From Fragilaria radians (taxonomy: Eukaryota; Bacillariophyta; Fragilariophyceae; Fragilariales; Fragilariaceae): a stretch of 64,000 nucleotides of DNA. The stretch lies in NCBI GenBank assembly GCA_900642245.1, contig CAAAJI010000018.1, forward strand, positions 229,912-293,911, read 5' to 3'. The notes under the pieces were generated by a model, which saw only the letters and a list, made by a program, of their open reading frames with translations, ran no database searches and had not been told where the DNA came from. The position numbers and the translations under genes were made by a program. The stretch's first letter is position 1; every line of letters starts with the position of its first letter. Positions 21,101 through 31,035 of the stretch are shown here, piece by piece.

Positions 21101-22923
21101 AGAAGGGATTAGCACTGGACGAGGCGAATGAAGAACTTTTGGAATTCAAGAACACCTCTGACGCCAAACATGAGCAATACAGAAAAAGGCAAGCAGAGCA
21201 AGAGCGACTTATATCTGAACTTCAGTCTAATCTTCACAAAACTATCGGTGAGCTTGGTACAAAGGAAGCACTTATACTTTCCCTATCTACAGAGGCAGAA
21301 TGCCTTCGAGATAAACATGCTCAGGAAGTGAAATTGTGGCAACAGCGTCAAGATGAATATGATCTCATGCTTACAAGGAAAGCATCCGAGGCAACGTCAT
21401 TGACATCGCTTTTTGAGGAGAAATCTAAAGCATTGCAAGAAGAGCTTAAATCGCAAGTTTCAGTTGTTTTTGAACTAAAAAAATCCATTTCTGAAATGGA
21501 ATCTCAAATGGAGAAGAAAGATAATGCTCATCGAGCTATTCAGATTGAAAACGATCATCGAACCGATGCCCTTTGTAACGAGATCAATATGCATGAAGAA
21601 AAGTCTGAACAACATGTTATTTCAATTCAAGAGAAAGATGCCCTTATTGCTGAGCTCAAACAAAGAATTCACGAACTGCAGCAACATATTGAATCAGGCT
21701 CCGACAAAACTAATGTAGAGCTGATGGCAATGAAGAATAAGTTACAGAAAACAGAAATTGACTTGGCGATTGCACAGGATGAACTCAGAGACTTGAAGCT
21801 ATTTGAGTTGAAAGAGGCGGAAGAGACTATCGAGTCGTTGGAATCTAGCCTTCAAACCTTAAGATCAAAGGTTCGGGCGGATGAAATTTCATCACGAGCT
21901 AAGTTTAATGAAATGCAAGCTCACATTCATAAGCTTGAGGCTACCTTGGCAGTTAGCGAGAAAGGTATGGCGGACAATAAAGATACTTTTGAGAGAAACA
22001 TGATAAAATTACAAGGTGAATTAGGGACGCTACAGGAAGAAAATGAAGGTTTACGGATGGAGTTGAAAGAAAAGTATTCTAAGCTCAACGATCGACACTC
22101 AACTATTGCAAGCCTAACGGCGCAAAATTCTGTCTTAGAATCGAAAGAAGTAAAACTTCTGGAACAAATCGCAAATCTCGAAACGGACAATCAAAAGGCA
22201 AAAGAAGAAAATTTTAAGCTCACAATGGCACTAGAACATGAGATTGAAAAGCAACTTTGTGATCGTCGAGAGGATGATATTGAATTTTTACAACGCCAAT
22301 CGCATTTTGAGAAAAAAGTTCAGGAATTGGAAAAGACAATTTCACGGTTGAAACAAGAAGTTATTCAATTAGAAACGACTCTTGAAAGTCGCACGCAGAT
22401 CCTTGCGGATATGGTCGCTCACAATAAGGAAACAGAAGAACAAAAGGAACGAGCACTTTCCGAGTTAGAATCGTCGAGACAAGCGGCAGATGAGTACAAG
22501 TCATCAACCGAAATTTTGCAGCAAGAGATAGTCAAAATGAAAGCTAAGTTTACCAAGATAGAAGACGAATTAGTATTTGCAATCCAAACCGAAAGAGAAT
22601 TACGAGAAACGGCAGAAGTTGATCTCGAAAATTTGCACGCAAAAATGAGAAAAAAGAGGGACGACAAGGAATTAACTGAACTAGAAAAGGAAAATGGAGC
22701 ATTAAGGGATAAGGTTCGGAGACAGGAGGCTTTTCTGCTTCGAAAGATACAGAAAGATAAAGTTCTTAGGGAAAGAAACACGAGGCCAACAGGAATTACT
22801 ACTCCTGCGCGGACTTCCCAGATTATCAAGCCTCTTTCTTCAACGAGAAAAGAGAGACATTCCCCTCCTTCGGGTATATCGGAAAGTCGATATACTGATG
22901 AGCTTGACGAATTGCTTAGCTAG
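18163..22923 (+). CDS. Long coiled-coil protein, 1586 aa
   Basis: One uninterrupted exon. Residues 1-45 are basic and Ser/Pro-rich; residues about 45-1525 are nearly continuous coiled coil, rich in Glu, Lys, Gln and Leu with very few Pro or Gly; the C-terminal 60 residues are basic, Pro/Ser-rich and end in an acidic Asp-Glu-Leu-Asp-Glu-Leu-Leu-Ser tail. I see no ATP-binding, motor, membrane or RING domain. It resembles centrosome- or spindle-associated coiled-coil proteins in overall form, but such resemblance is mostly composition. It shares the plus strand with the 450-aa gene and is separated from the 2118-aa gene by the Copia remnant. Family and function unknown. Confidence 0.8.
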   Translation: MKRFKKLVSPRGSGCFQTPKSNNSKSSLINEPPTAIRVSTSPPEKEAVEILKERVSILNERMADIDPECQWKGENFETEFKYISDQLQEIQEGISKVEEERQRQRASKEALEIEKRDIQEQLYVREREVQSLVKRCQAQDEKMRESAKLRVFNSDLSSQLDELKKALSMKEEEISRIDELQRELQLCRESRDELRSRFEKLKKDHDDVVDTLNTCFLNMQKLQEKQSQYDEDCKRERKQTELTLEKQRLFYQERITELKKEASNSKDRLDQMEDILKSSMATATSLRRERSDLKDLLKEAVSARDSLAQRVCYLEQQQEQLFNEAEAKYTDELRDLQQSVQDKDLAIETLEVEVSTSLEKLMCFSDEIEKLKIEKSQWELKCQQEIQKQKRDCQGAEDSLSKKENEFIILSSRLSIANKEKSEIIDEVHRLRDRVNELEEENAFIMHMEKELDEVNLSMCEVQQENDRLQETYQDMMDFRQQFDLQREMWSEMEKALTERLSSADTENKALSLQLESEREISNDLRQKIELMEFQQRQSQPKNLDQHKDLMRVKDEEIMQLKTSIEKMSSKMVVEAKDFEIKLNSLTQQLNTEQLKSEEKNDELQQVRIELTRYREESRTSNYNLKLQLEAQEATVSSLMEKLNLERRSKMENMKTLREENELARKVWRDEIDDLNNTLHEKRCQIESLQAELISVSGKGEEEQIVAEKNIKVQREQLESIQRELDDCKRNFHRKSLEAERIKIELSKAQEQFHKDTLDLHESTAQYENKIMALESELKRERNVSEEKDFTLTTLSKEIDVCRRDLLKKNGIINSLEYEVENFRTARVNDLSKRDDILSSQTKEIAFLSNELKSQKQILEFITSERDHLFSKASEVNSEVRSLQEKLASQNCCVEELQTKLAYEHKERDNSHKRIRELETDIERAKTEISTLHAENSSFKLHITTLQEEIMSKKLVAQSQAEKIISLEADVAMISALSKEKGLALDEANEELLEFKNTSDAKHEQYRKRQAEQERLISELQSNLHKTIGELGTKEALILSLSTEAECLRDKHAQEVKLWQQRQDEYDLMLTRKASEATSLTSLFEEKSKALQEELKSQVSVVFELKKSISEMESQMEKKDNAHRAIQIENDHRTDALCNEINMHEEKSEQHVISIQEKDALIAELKQRIHELQQHIESGSDKTNVELMAMKNKLQKTEIDLAIAQDELRDLKLFELKEAEETIESLESSLQTLRSKVRADEISSRAKFNEMQAHIHKLEATLAVSEKGMADNKDTFERNMIKLQGELGTLQEENEGLRMELKEKYSKLNDRHSTIASLTAQNSVLESKEVKLLEQIANLETDNQKAKEENFKLTMALEHEIEKQLCDRREDDIEFLQRQSHFEKKVQELEKTISRLKQEVIQLETTLESRTQILADMVAHNKETEEQKERALSELESSRQAADEYKSSTEILQQEIVKMKAKFTKIEDELVFAIQTERELRETAEVDLENLHAKMRKKRDDKELTELEKENGALRDKVRRQEAFLLRKIQKDKVLRERNTRPTGITTPARTSQIIKPLSSTRKERHSPPSGISESRYTDELDELLS

Positions 22924-23626
22924 GGTAAGAAAGGACATAGGGAAGAGTCTTGAATATAGAAACAACATTGTAAGATGATAAATAATAAGAATATCTGTTT
23001 CACCGTCATATCCCTTTCTATGTGACGCAGGCTGTGGATATTCTTGGAAACTAGCCACGTTCTTGTAAGGATAAGAATCTATGCCATGGAATGCTGTATT
23101 ACTTACAGTTTCTTCTCCTCCGGAGCTCATAGCAAGTCTACTTCTAAGGTGCTACATCTCATGTAATAATCCATCGAAAATTTCAAATTGTGTGTTCGTG
23201 ATGCCATTGAATCGTGTAGTATCATGCTATGAGTAGAAGTATGAATAGATATCCCTTGGACTTTTTTTTAGTAAAGTTAAACCCTCAAGTTGCAGCAGTG
23301 ACTAGTTATTGAAAATGATGAATGTTCAGCCAACGACCGAATAAATAGTTCTTAAAGTCGCCATTATTTTTCGTCATACAAGTTGTTATCAGCAAGAAAG
23401 ACAAAGTAGTACCATCAAGGGAAAGTAGTCAATAGAATACATGCCTGAAGAAAAAGAATGAGAAAAATTATTTTGAAATGGATTCTACCGGACCTGATTG
23501 AAGTGATCCCAATTTACTGTGCCACATTCACTCTACTGTGTTTAATGATGATGTAAGCGAAGTGTCATGTTTTTTTACCACATTAAAACGCATTTCCATT
23601 CCATTGCCAACACATTGAATACCATT
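22924..23626. other. Non-coding stretch
   Basis: Intergenic region between two plus-strand genes. No further gene or RNA is visible; frames here are short, and one on the minus strand overlaps the end of the 1586-aa gene. Confidence 0.6.
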
Positions 23627-24391
23627 ATGGCCAATCTATCGCTATGGATGATATTAATTTTCAACAGCCTTTATCTTCCACGCTGTTTTTCCTTTCGTGT
23701 GATATCCAAGCAATCAACAAATCATTGTCATGAAAAGATGATCCATCCAATCTCGCCACCAACTCAATTGCACCTCTTTGGAGATCTAGGTAAGGTCTTT
23801 GAGGAAAGTGGTCCACTAGGAAAGGGCATAACTGTAGGTAAAGTTCAGATTGCTTTGCAGTGTAGAGATCGATCTGGAATATTCCAGGAGTTGGAAGCTG
23901 CCGCAAGGACGGCAACGTCAGAAAATCAACGAATTTTAGCACAACTTGCCAACCGTGTATGTTTAGCACTTTTACGCAAGAGTGATGATTGGGTAGCTGC
24001 CTGTTCTACCAAGACATGGTTCTCGGAGAGAGATGCGGCGAGAGCCGAATCACAATTTAATGGTATGGCCAATCGGGAGGCATCTAAATTCGAAAAGGAT
24101 TACATCCCCGATGATGCACAACAAAATAGTGGTGGTGGTGGTGGTGGTGGACCTACTCTTTGTGTGGTTAGTCTCCTAGTGGAGATTCAGGGTGATCAGA
24201 CGAAGTTTGATGGAGCAGGCTTCACGATATCGGGAACAAAAGATGTTTTGACAAGCATTGCATCGGATGTCATGGTAGATGGAGGCGGTTGTGTCAATGC
24301 GGTGGAGCTTTTTTGGACACCCAGTGAACGTTCGGAAGTACTATCGAATCAAGATTTGATTCTTGATTTCCCAGAGATGATTAACTTGTAA
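23627..24391 (+). CDS. DUF1517 (FLAP1-like) plastid protein
   Basis: 254 aa from the ATG at 23627; an upstream in-frame ATG at 23567 would add 20 residues but weaken the signal peptide. Residues 1-23 form a hydrophobic signal sequence ending in Cys-Phe-Ser-Phe, compatible with the bipartite targeting of diatom plastid proteins. The rest matches DUF1517: Gly-Lys-Val-Gln-Ile-Ala-Leu, a helix with an Ala-Ala-Arg-Thr-Ala-Thr-Ser-Glu motif, Val-x-Leu-Ala-Leu-Leu-Arg, a Trp-Val-Ala-Ala-Cys-Ser segment, and Ala-x-Ser-Gln-Phe-Asn followed by a Glu-Ala-Ser-Lys-Phe block. In Arabidopsis the family member FLAP1 is a chloroplast envelope/thylakoid protein that adjusts energy dissipation in fluctuating light. 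A poly-Gly run at 24131-24150 (GGT repeats) interrupts the domain and may vary in length between strains. I see no membrane span after the signal sequence. Confidence 0.75.
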   Translation: MANLSLWMILIFNSLYLPRCFSFRVISKQSTNHCHEKMIHPISPPTQLHLFGDLGKVFEESGPLGKGITVGKVQIALQCRDRSGIFQELEAAARTATSENQRILAQLANRVCLALLRKSDDWVAACSTKTWFSERDAARAESQFNGMANREASKFEKDYIPDDAQQNSGGGGGGGPTLCVVSLLVEIQGDQTKFDGAGFTISGTKDVLTSIASDVMVDGGGCVNAVELFWTPSERSEVLSNQDLILDFPEMINL

Positions 24392-24921
24392 GAAGTACAA
24401 CTGACTTTCCAATTGAATTTGATTTTAATAATTACTATCATCAAGACAGAATACCACTGTAGTAAAACCTTTCTCTCCTAGATTACACATATAAAGGCAT
24501 GCATCATATACTTGTGGTGTCATAGCATCCGTAAACTTGGTAGAAGTTTAATTTCGGGGAATTCTTACGTTAGGCCTTTAAGATATGAGACCTACACTAT
24601 CGTCCTGTTATCACATATGTAAAAAGAAGGCGGATACAAACAGTTTGTAGTTTAGTTTACTTACTACAGAAAAAAATGTCCAAAATGTTTTAAGAGTCTT
24701 GCAATATCATGAATGAATACGACTTGTTAACAAACAATAGAGTAGAGGCCACAGAAGCACAATCATCCACCCTTCCAATCATGGGATGGAATATTTCATT
24801 TGATTCTGTTAGATTCTCTCTTGACCATTGATTGTTAAGGAATTTACGGCACTTAACAATGAGATCTAGTAGTACATCCATGGACGTTTGTTTCTCAAGA
24901 AAAATCCCACAAAGTATGGAC
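24392..24921. other. Non-coding stretch
   Basis: Between convergent genes. An 86-codon minus-strand frame (24690-24950) overlaps the end of the next gene in another frame and has no recognisable content; I could not connect it by a canonical intron. Confidence 0.5.
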
Positions 24922-25731
24922 TCAAGGTTTGGATTGGGTGTATTCTTCAATCTTAACCTTTAATTCTTGAATCACCTTACGCTGTGATTCAATTTCTTTT
25001 TCCATAATTTCAATGTCTTCCTTTCGTTCCTTCAAAATTTCGAGCAGCAAGTCCTCATCAATCTCATCATCACTTTCATCATCTTGAATAGATGTTTTGG
25101 AATCAAAGGATTGACTTAGATGAAATATCCTTTGAGACTCTTCTAATTGTTCCTTACTACGTCGAATTCCTTCCTCCATTCGTCTTTTCATATTGTCAAC
25201 TTGCATCAAGTCATTCAATATTGACATTTCTACCATAGATTTTTCTTCCGTAAGTTGTGCCATGGTGGTCTTCAAGAGTCCTTGTGTTGCATGACTATAT
25301 CTATTCACAATATCAAGCTGATGATCCATTATTCCCATACTATGCATAGCCTTGCATAGTTGCGATTGCATTCGTATGATATAAGTTGAATCGGCAGATT
25401 CGCGCGATGCTTCTTTTAACAAGTTGGCATAGACATGGATTCCTCCACTTTGTTGAAGAATATTTTTCTCCAAGATTGAAATTTGTTTCGATAGTTCTTG
25501 CTTTTGTTTCTGTAAGTTATCCTCTCGTTGAATTTGATGGATCCGTGTCGTTGCAGCATCTGTTCTTGTCTGTTGTAAGGTCTCACGAATGCGACAAATC
25601 TTGGCATCGCAGACTTCTGCAGAATTCGTTAGCTGGGTAATTTTACGATCACGTTCATCTATCATTTCTTGAAGCAATCTCTCTTCCTCGCCTGTGCCTG
25701 ACTCCACAACTTCATTGATTTGAACTGGCAT
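24922..25731 (-). CDS. Coiled-coil protein with GIM-x-HQ motif, 269 aa
   Basis: Single exon. Residues about 18-95 and 150-265 are coiled coil with an acidic stretch at about 214-229. Residues 114-199 are clearly related to residues about 98-180 of the 524-aa neighbour at 27826-29400. They share Tyr followed by Ser-Gln, a Gly-Ile-Met-Asp/Glu-His-Gln motif (133-138 here, 117-122 there), and Glu-Met-x-x-Leu-Asn-x-Leu followed by Asp-x-x-Lys-Arg. Such a non-heptad motif makes true homology more likely than chance coiled-coil similarity. The gene shares a 250-bp upstream region with the divergent gene at 25982. No known domain; function unknown. Confidence 0.75.
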   Translation of the reverse strand: MPVQINEVVESGTGEEERLLQEMIDERDRKITQLTNSAEVCDAKICRIRETLQQTRTDAATTRIHQIQREDNLQKQKQELSKQISILEKNILQQSGGIHVYANLLKEASRESADSTYIIRMQSQLCKAMHSMGIMDHQLDIVNRYSHATQGLLKTTMAQLTEEKSMVEMSILNDLMQVDNMKRRMEEGIRRSKEQLEESQRIFHLSQSFDSKTSIQDDESDDEIDEDLLLEILKERKEDIEIMEKEIESQRKVIQELKVKIEEYTQSKP

Positions 25732-25981
25732 GATGATTGTCTTCGAAAGCGTTTGAATAAAACAAGTTTGGAGTGTATGCCAAAATTTTGGTCATTCAAA
25801 ACGAGAGGACGGTACGGTAGGTAAGAATAAGAAGATGAAAATTGTTCCAATACAGTAGTAGTACTGCAAGTACAATGCCAGGATGGAATGACTGTGGTAT
25901 GTGTGATTCACTGTTGGTAGGTCAGTAAATCAACACTGGGTGTGACCTGAATGCCCACAACCAAATGATTTTTCGACAAAT
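25732..25981. promoter_or_regulatory. Shared upstream region of divergent pair
   Basis: 250 bp separate the start codons of two divergent coiled-coil genes (24922-25731 minus, 25982-27706 plus). It must hold both leaders and promoters, so the two genes could be co-regulated. I see no specific transcription-factor site. Confidence 0.4.
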
Positions 25982-27706
25982 ATGAATAGCAGTAATGACA
26001 AGTCTAATGCCAACAACGACAATAATAATTATCATTCCATTTTGGATGGTGGATACGATGGAGAAGCACGTTCTCAAATGGGAGAACTGGAACGAGCGAA
26101 GGAACAATCACGAACGGCCTTGGAGCTCGTCGCCGCTAAAATCGAAGACTTGAAGAAGGAACAGTCACTTATTTCACAAATATTAAATGAAAAGGAGAAG
26201 CAATTAAGAGAGCTTCAAATGATCGATGGAAATCAAGCACCAATGAAGGAATCTTTATTTCAAGAACATCAAGTTAGATTGAATGATGAATCAAGTATGT
26301 CACAATTACACCTTGGTGATGATCGGGATGAAGAAGATATAAAGATCAAACAACTTAAACAAGAAAGAGATGAAAGATTGTTGGAAATTCAACAAGCTAT
26401 ACAAGACAAAGAATTATTGCTTCAGTCCTTGCAGAAAGATACACAAGAACAACAAGAAACTATTCACGAATTACAAAAGGTTTTTGAAGATTTACAATCT
26501 TCCTCGGGAACGAATCTTTATCAAAAGCTCGAGGAGAAAGAAAGAGACGTTAGGGATCTAGAAATTGAGCTATCCAATATTCAAAAGATTCTTACAGATA
26601 GTGAGGAGGCTCATCTGGAATTAGAAGAAGAATGGAACGATCGAGAGGATTTAGTTGCCGATGCGGAGGCAGATGCCACAGAGAAATTGGCTGTATTACA
26701 GAAAAAATTAGAAAGATATGATTCTGAAATTTCCAAACGAAATAAGGAACAAGCTGAAATTAGGAAAGCTACTTCAGAACGATTGGAAGCGATTCGGCAG
26801 GATGTTTTGGATGTCCTAACGACTGACGAGTGTCATACTTTTATGAATGCCATTCAAAATTCTCTGCAACAACTCCAAACCAAGGAGGATGAACTTACCA
26901 ATCTATTGGTATCTAGGTTAGATGAACGGAGGAAGCTAATGCCCACCATAGTTCAATTGGAAATGTTATATCAAAAGTGCTCCCACACGACTCGGAAAAT
27001 GCACAGTTTGATTGATATCTTGGATAGAAAATCAAGATATTCTCCAGAGGCTGAAGCCTGTGATATTCCATTGGATCAAATTGTTTTCATTGAAGAGAAT
27101 ACTGTTTCAGGATTTGAGGATGCTCTTGAGGAATTGGATATCCGATTAGAAAATTTGGAACAAAAGGTAATCGATGAGGGTGGGGAATCAGTGGCAGCCG
27201 CGACGACAGCGTTAGAAAAATTACGTAGTACCATGACCATGAAACTTCGACAGATGGCTCGTTCCCTCCCAACGATGGATACAGAACGGAGTCGACGAAA
27301 TACGGTCGCAGTAGCTGACCAAGAACGAAGGAATTCACAACGAGGATTGCGACTCCATGCGTTACAGTCTGCGATTTCTATCAAGGAGGACAAATTAAAG
27401 AGAATGGAAGATGAGTTGGTACAAGTCGAAAGTGATGATTCCTCAGATTCGAATCAAAGCTTGGGAGAGAGGGAAACGAAACAAATTTCTATTCTAGAGG
27501 AGGAATTAAAGGTTTTGACATCAGGGATTAGTGAGAAGGAAAGGATGATTGAAGCCATCCAGGAAATTACAAATGAAAGAAGGCAGGCAGAGGCAAGTTT
27601 ATTGAATGAGCTTCGAATCGTATACAAGCATAATATAATTCATGATAACGATTTTGGAGAGGAAGATCGATATTTATTAAAAAACATTAATGGTTCAACG
27701 TTATGA
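25982..27706 (+). CDS. Coiled-coil protein, 574 aa
   Basis: Single exon from an ATG followed by an Asn-rich leader (residues 1-20). Two coiled-coil blocks (about 30-290 and 440-540) flank a central part (about 300-430) with less heptad character that contains Cys residues and a Leu-rich amphipathic helix. No catalytic or membrane domain. It sits between two related minus-strand genes and shares a 250-bp upstream region with one of them; its 3' end converges on the other with 119 bp between stops. Despite the location I found no convincing similarity to the flanking pair. Function unknown. Confidence 0.75.
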   Translation: MNSSNDKSNANNDNNNYHSILDGGYDGEARSQMGELERAKEQSRTALELVAAKIEDLKKEQSLISQILNEKEKQLRELQMIDGNQAPMKESLFQEHQVRLNDESSMSQLHLGDDRDEEDIKIKQLKQERDERLLEIQQAIQDKELLLQSLQKDTQEQQETIHELQKVFEDLQSSSGTNLYQKLEEKERDVRDLEIELSNIQKILTDSEEAHLELEEEWNDREDLVADAEADATEKLAVLQKKLERYDSEISKRNKEQAEIRKATSERLEAIRQDVLDVLTTDECHTFMNAIQNSLQQLQTKEDELTNLLVSRLDERRKLMPTIVQLEMLYQKCSHTTRKMHSLIDILDRKSRYSPEAEACDIPLDQIVFIEENTVSGFEDALEELDIRLENLEQKVIDEGGESVAAATTALEKLRSTMTMKLRQMARSLPTMDTERSRRNTVAVADQERRNSQRGLRLHALQSAISIKEDKLKRMEDELVQVESDDSSDSNQSLGERETKQISILEEELKVLTSGISEKERMIEAIQEITNERRQAEASLLNELRIVYKHNIIHDNDFGEEDRYLLKNINGSTL

Positions 27707-27825
27707 CAATTCAGGACAGCAAAGTCAAGATGTATCACTCAAATCATGTATTCAACATCCGAAAACATTGCCCTTGGCTGTGTTCTTGGATACAAATCTG
27801 CATAAGCTTGGAACACAATCAGTGT

Positions 27826-29400
27826 CTATTCTCCTCCTCTCGATCGTTTCATCATGCGCTTCAACTCCTTCTTCAGAGCAGCCTCTCGGACCTTATGTTC
27901 TTCGATACTAGTTTGAAGCCTACCTATATATTCATTTTTCTCCATAACTCGTTCCACCACATTAAAGACTTCACTCTGAAGCCGATCTAACATGGCACGA
28001 CTAACGGCTGTTCCGGACATACCTGTGCCATCCTCGTCGTCTCGATTTCGTCGTCGCTCCTCCTCAGCTTTCATCCGAGAGAGATCCGATTCCAATTTCT
28101 TAACTTGCAATTGGACATTACGAAGTTCGTCAGTCCTTTCGGCCAAGGTATCCTTGACTGCAACAGTTTCCTCACGTGTGAGTAGCTCCAATCCCTTAAT
28201 TTGATCTGTTAAACTATCTTCTACATGGTCAAGTGCTGTCAAAGCCTCTTGTTGAATTTCTTGCATACGATCAGTTAGGTTTTGATCTGGAATCGCACCC
28301 GAGCCCATTCGTAACTTATCATTCTTGAGTGAACTTAGCTGATTTCGTAATTTCAATTCCACCAAGAGTAGCGACACCTTGATTTGGCCATGAACTAATG
28401 ATGCAGTCTCAAGAGTAGAGAGTAAACGTTCTCGTTCACCCATAACGTTATCTTCATCGTGAGGTCTAAGCTCATCCATAACATTTTCTAGACCTTGAAT
28501 GGAATCATCTGCTTTTTCCCAGATCATAGCCACCCGTTCCAATGTCGTTAATGTTTCCTGACGATCTCGTGTCAACGCATCTAAAACTTGTACGGCTTCT
28601 GCTGCTGCACCTTGTCTCATGACTTCTAAATCGGAAGTAAGACTCTCGATTTGGTGTTCCAAATCCGCATTTGCTTCCTCCAAGCGTTGAATTGCATCAT
28701 CAGCTTCCGTTCTTTCGGCTTCTAAATCATCTAGTAGCTTTTTGTTGGAAGCCTTTAGGGTAGCCACTTCATTTCGAATATCTTCCTCGCTAGCTCCCTT
28801 TACACCTTCTGCTGTTGCTACTACACCAATTCCTTGCTTTAGATTTGCAATCAAGTCATCTCTCAATTTGACTTGATTTTCGAACTCCATTTCCAAGTCA
28901 CGTTTCTCTGAATCTAAGCTCGCGAGCTGATTCAAAAGATCCATTTCCATACGAACTTTATCATCCATCACGTCTGCAATTTCCTCCTTGAGACTTTTGA
29001 CAATTTCATCGCATGATTGTTTGATCATATTGGTTTGATGCTCCATAATTCCCAATGTCTTGGCATATTTTGTAACTTGAGAATGCAGTTCTCGGACATA
29101 ATTTGGATCTGTATTTATTTCTACAGGCAGATCTTCCTCACCTTCGATGTCCTTCAGATCACGATACAAGGTATCAATGCGATCTTCTACGTCTTCTTTT
29201 TCGCGACGTAAATTGTCTAATTCTAATCGAAGCCAGTATAATTCTTCCTTGTGATGAATTTCAGAAGCACCAAGCTCATTTCGTAATTCTGCAAGTTCTT
29301 CATCTTGCATTGCTTTCGCACTCTGTAATGAAGAAATCTGCAAGTCCTTTTCTTTCAAGACCTGATCCATGGATTGACCACTACCGTTTTCAGAAGTCAT
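27826..29400 (-). CDS. Coiled-coil protein with GIM-x-HQ motif, 524 aa
   Basis: Single exon. Residues 10-95 are coiled coil; 98-180 hold the segment shared with the 269-aa protein at 24922-25731 (Gly-Ile-Met-Glu-His-Gln at 117-122); the rest is a second long coiled-coil region, ending in a basic Lys/Arg-rich tail with Arg-Gly-Gly-Glu at the end. It is about twice as long as its paralogue, mainly because of the C-terminal half, so either the short copy has lost it or the long copy has gained it. No known domain and no signal peptide. Function unknown; a cytoskeletal or basal-body scaffold would fit but is speculation. Confidence 0.75.
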   Translation of the reverse strand: MTSENGSGQSMDQVLKEKDLQISSLQSAKAMQDEELAELRNELGASEIHHKEELYWLRLELDNLRREKEDVEDRIDTLYRDLKDIEGEEDLPVEINTDPNYVRELHSQVTKYAKTLGIMEHQTNMIKQSCDEIVKSLKEEIADVMDDKVRMEMDLLNQLASLDSEKRDLEMEFENQVKLRDDLIANLKQGIGVVATAEGVKGASEEDIRNEVATLKASNKKLLDDLEAERTEADDAIQRLEEANADLEHQIESLTSDLEVMRQGAAAEAVQVLDALTRDRQETLTTLERVAMIWEKADDSIQGLENVMDELRPHDEDNVMGERERLLSTLETASLVHGQIKVSLLLVELKLRNQLSSLKNDKLRMGSGAIPDQNLTDRMQEIQQEALTALDHVEDSLTDQIKGLELLTREETVAVKDTLAERTDELRNVQLQVKKLESDLSRMKAEEERRRNRDDEDGTGMSGTAVSRAMLDRLQSEVFNVVERVMEKNEYIGRLQTSIEEHKVREAALKKELKRMMKRSRGGE

Positions 29401-31035
29401 TTCTAATCGATGGTAGGCTGACGATAGATGACAGGAGTGCTGCTAGAATTTATCTTATTTTCAAGATATTCACGAGTCTATATTCTTCAACAAGAAATTC
29501 TTAAGACAACTTGAAATACAATAGAGGGGAAAAATTAAAACAAAACTCAATTCACGTCGAGCAGGACGAATTATGAATCGACAACGTTAATGCCTTTAGA
29601 CCCAATTATTCTCAGGTCCAACCTTTTTTGCACGAACTGATTTACTGTTACTACTAACCTACAATTTTCTACTAGAAAACGATACTCTCCAAAATCAAAA
29701 GAAAAAACTGTCAGTCATTATGAAACTTTATTATCGTTAAGGATATAAAGTGAGTCAATATATCATATATCCACTCCTCTTACAACCAAACTTTCCTACC
29801 TATATTAAGATAGACACATGACATTGCCACTTTTTCAAGCCTCTAAAATCTTAGCTTTCAAAGTCCTCTCTACAATATCATCAATTTTCTATTCCACACA
29901 AACAAACTGGTCCATGTGGTACTGGGAATTTGCTTTCTTCTGTCTCTTTATTGAATCTACAAATCATTCCTTTTGTCTGAATTTCAGAAATGAGACCTTG
30001 CTGTTTGCAATGGTTCTGGCTGTCACATGCATTAAAAAAACTTTGGAGTGGATGAGGATATTTAATGGCATCAGTATCTCATGCAAGATGATGGGTTCAT
30101 TCTAAGTGACATGTGCCATCAGACTGGAGTTAGAATCACTGAAATGATGAGGTATGGTCTGCTTTGAACTGTAACAACTTTCATTTTAGGTTACAAGCTT
30201 CAAAATATGGAATATTCAAATTTTAGTACATTTTGCTTTGATATTGCCGAAAACTGAAATGATTAAGTACATCATCCAGGTGGCATTTCAGCAGAAATGG
30301 CATAACTGAATGACTTCATCTCTCTAAATGATGATGTAACTGTAAAAACGGATTTGAGTTAAAAAGATTAATCCAGAGGGTGTCAAGTATTCATTACATT
30401 AAAAAGATGATGCAAACCAAATAAAATGAAATGTATGTCAAACCAGAAATACTCTCTGAATATGCCTTCAAAGAAAAGCAGTATAAGTACAAGCAAATGC
30501 TAAAGAATCAGGCCCAAATAATTAGGAAAATACATATTTTAAAATCTATTATACCTGCATTAAATTGAATTTTTCGAGGTGCACAAAAATACATTTTCGA
30601 TGAAGTTAAATTTCTTTAAACCATTTTGGCTTGATATCGGATATGGACAGACTACATAATTCATTGATATTCCTTGTCAACGACATGGCATATCCTCTCA
30701 TGATGTTTAATGAGTTTAGATTACGAATTTTTTAAAAGAACTCATGCATTATCACAAGCAAAAGTGGGAGCATAAAAGTAAAATGTATCGATGCCATGAT
30801 CTGGTATGTTGTTCCCAGCTCGATCGAGATGATAATCCAAGTTCTTCTTATCTCTTACAGTTCATGCAACATTACGCTAGCAAAAATGTAGGAAAAGGAA
30901 AAATTTGACGTTATGACATTATTAGTAGTCCACAACTACGGGATAGATGTTAATTTTGTTACTGAAAAGTTCGACAAATTTCAAACGCTCCTTATATCCA
31001 AGCATATTTGTCTTGGTTGTTCTGCTAACTTATGT
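29401..31035. other. Non-coding stretch
   Basis: About 1.6 kb of AT-rich sequence between two minus-strand genes. A 95-codon plus-strand frame (29818-30105) has no recognisable content. No RNA gene or mobile element seen. Confidence 0.6.

Noticed and set aside
24690..24950. 86-codon frame at the end of the 269-aa coiled-coil gene
   Set aside because: Overlaps the gene in another frame, with no canonical intron to join it and no recognisable content.
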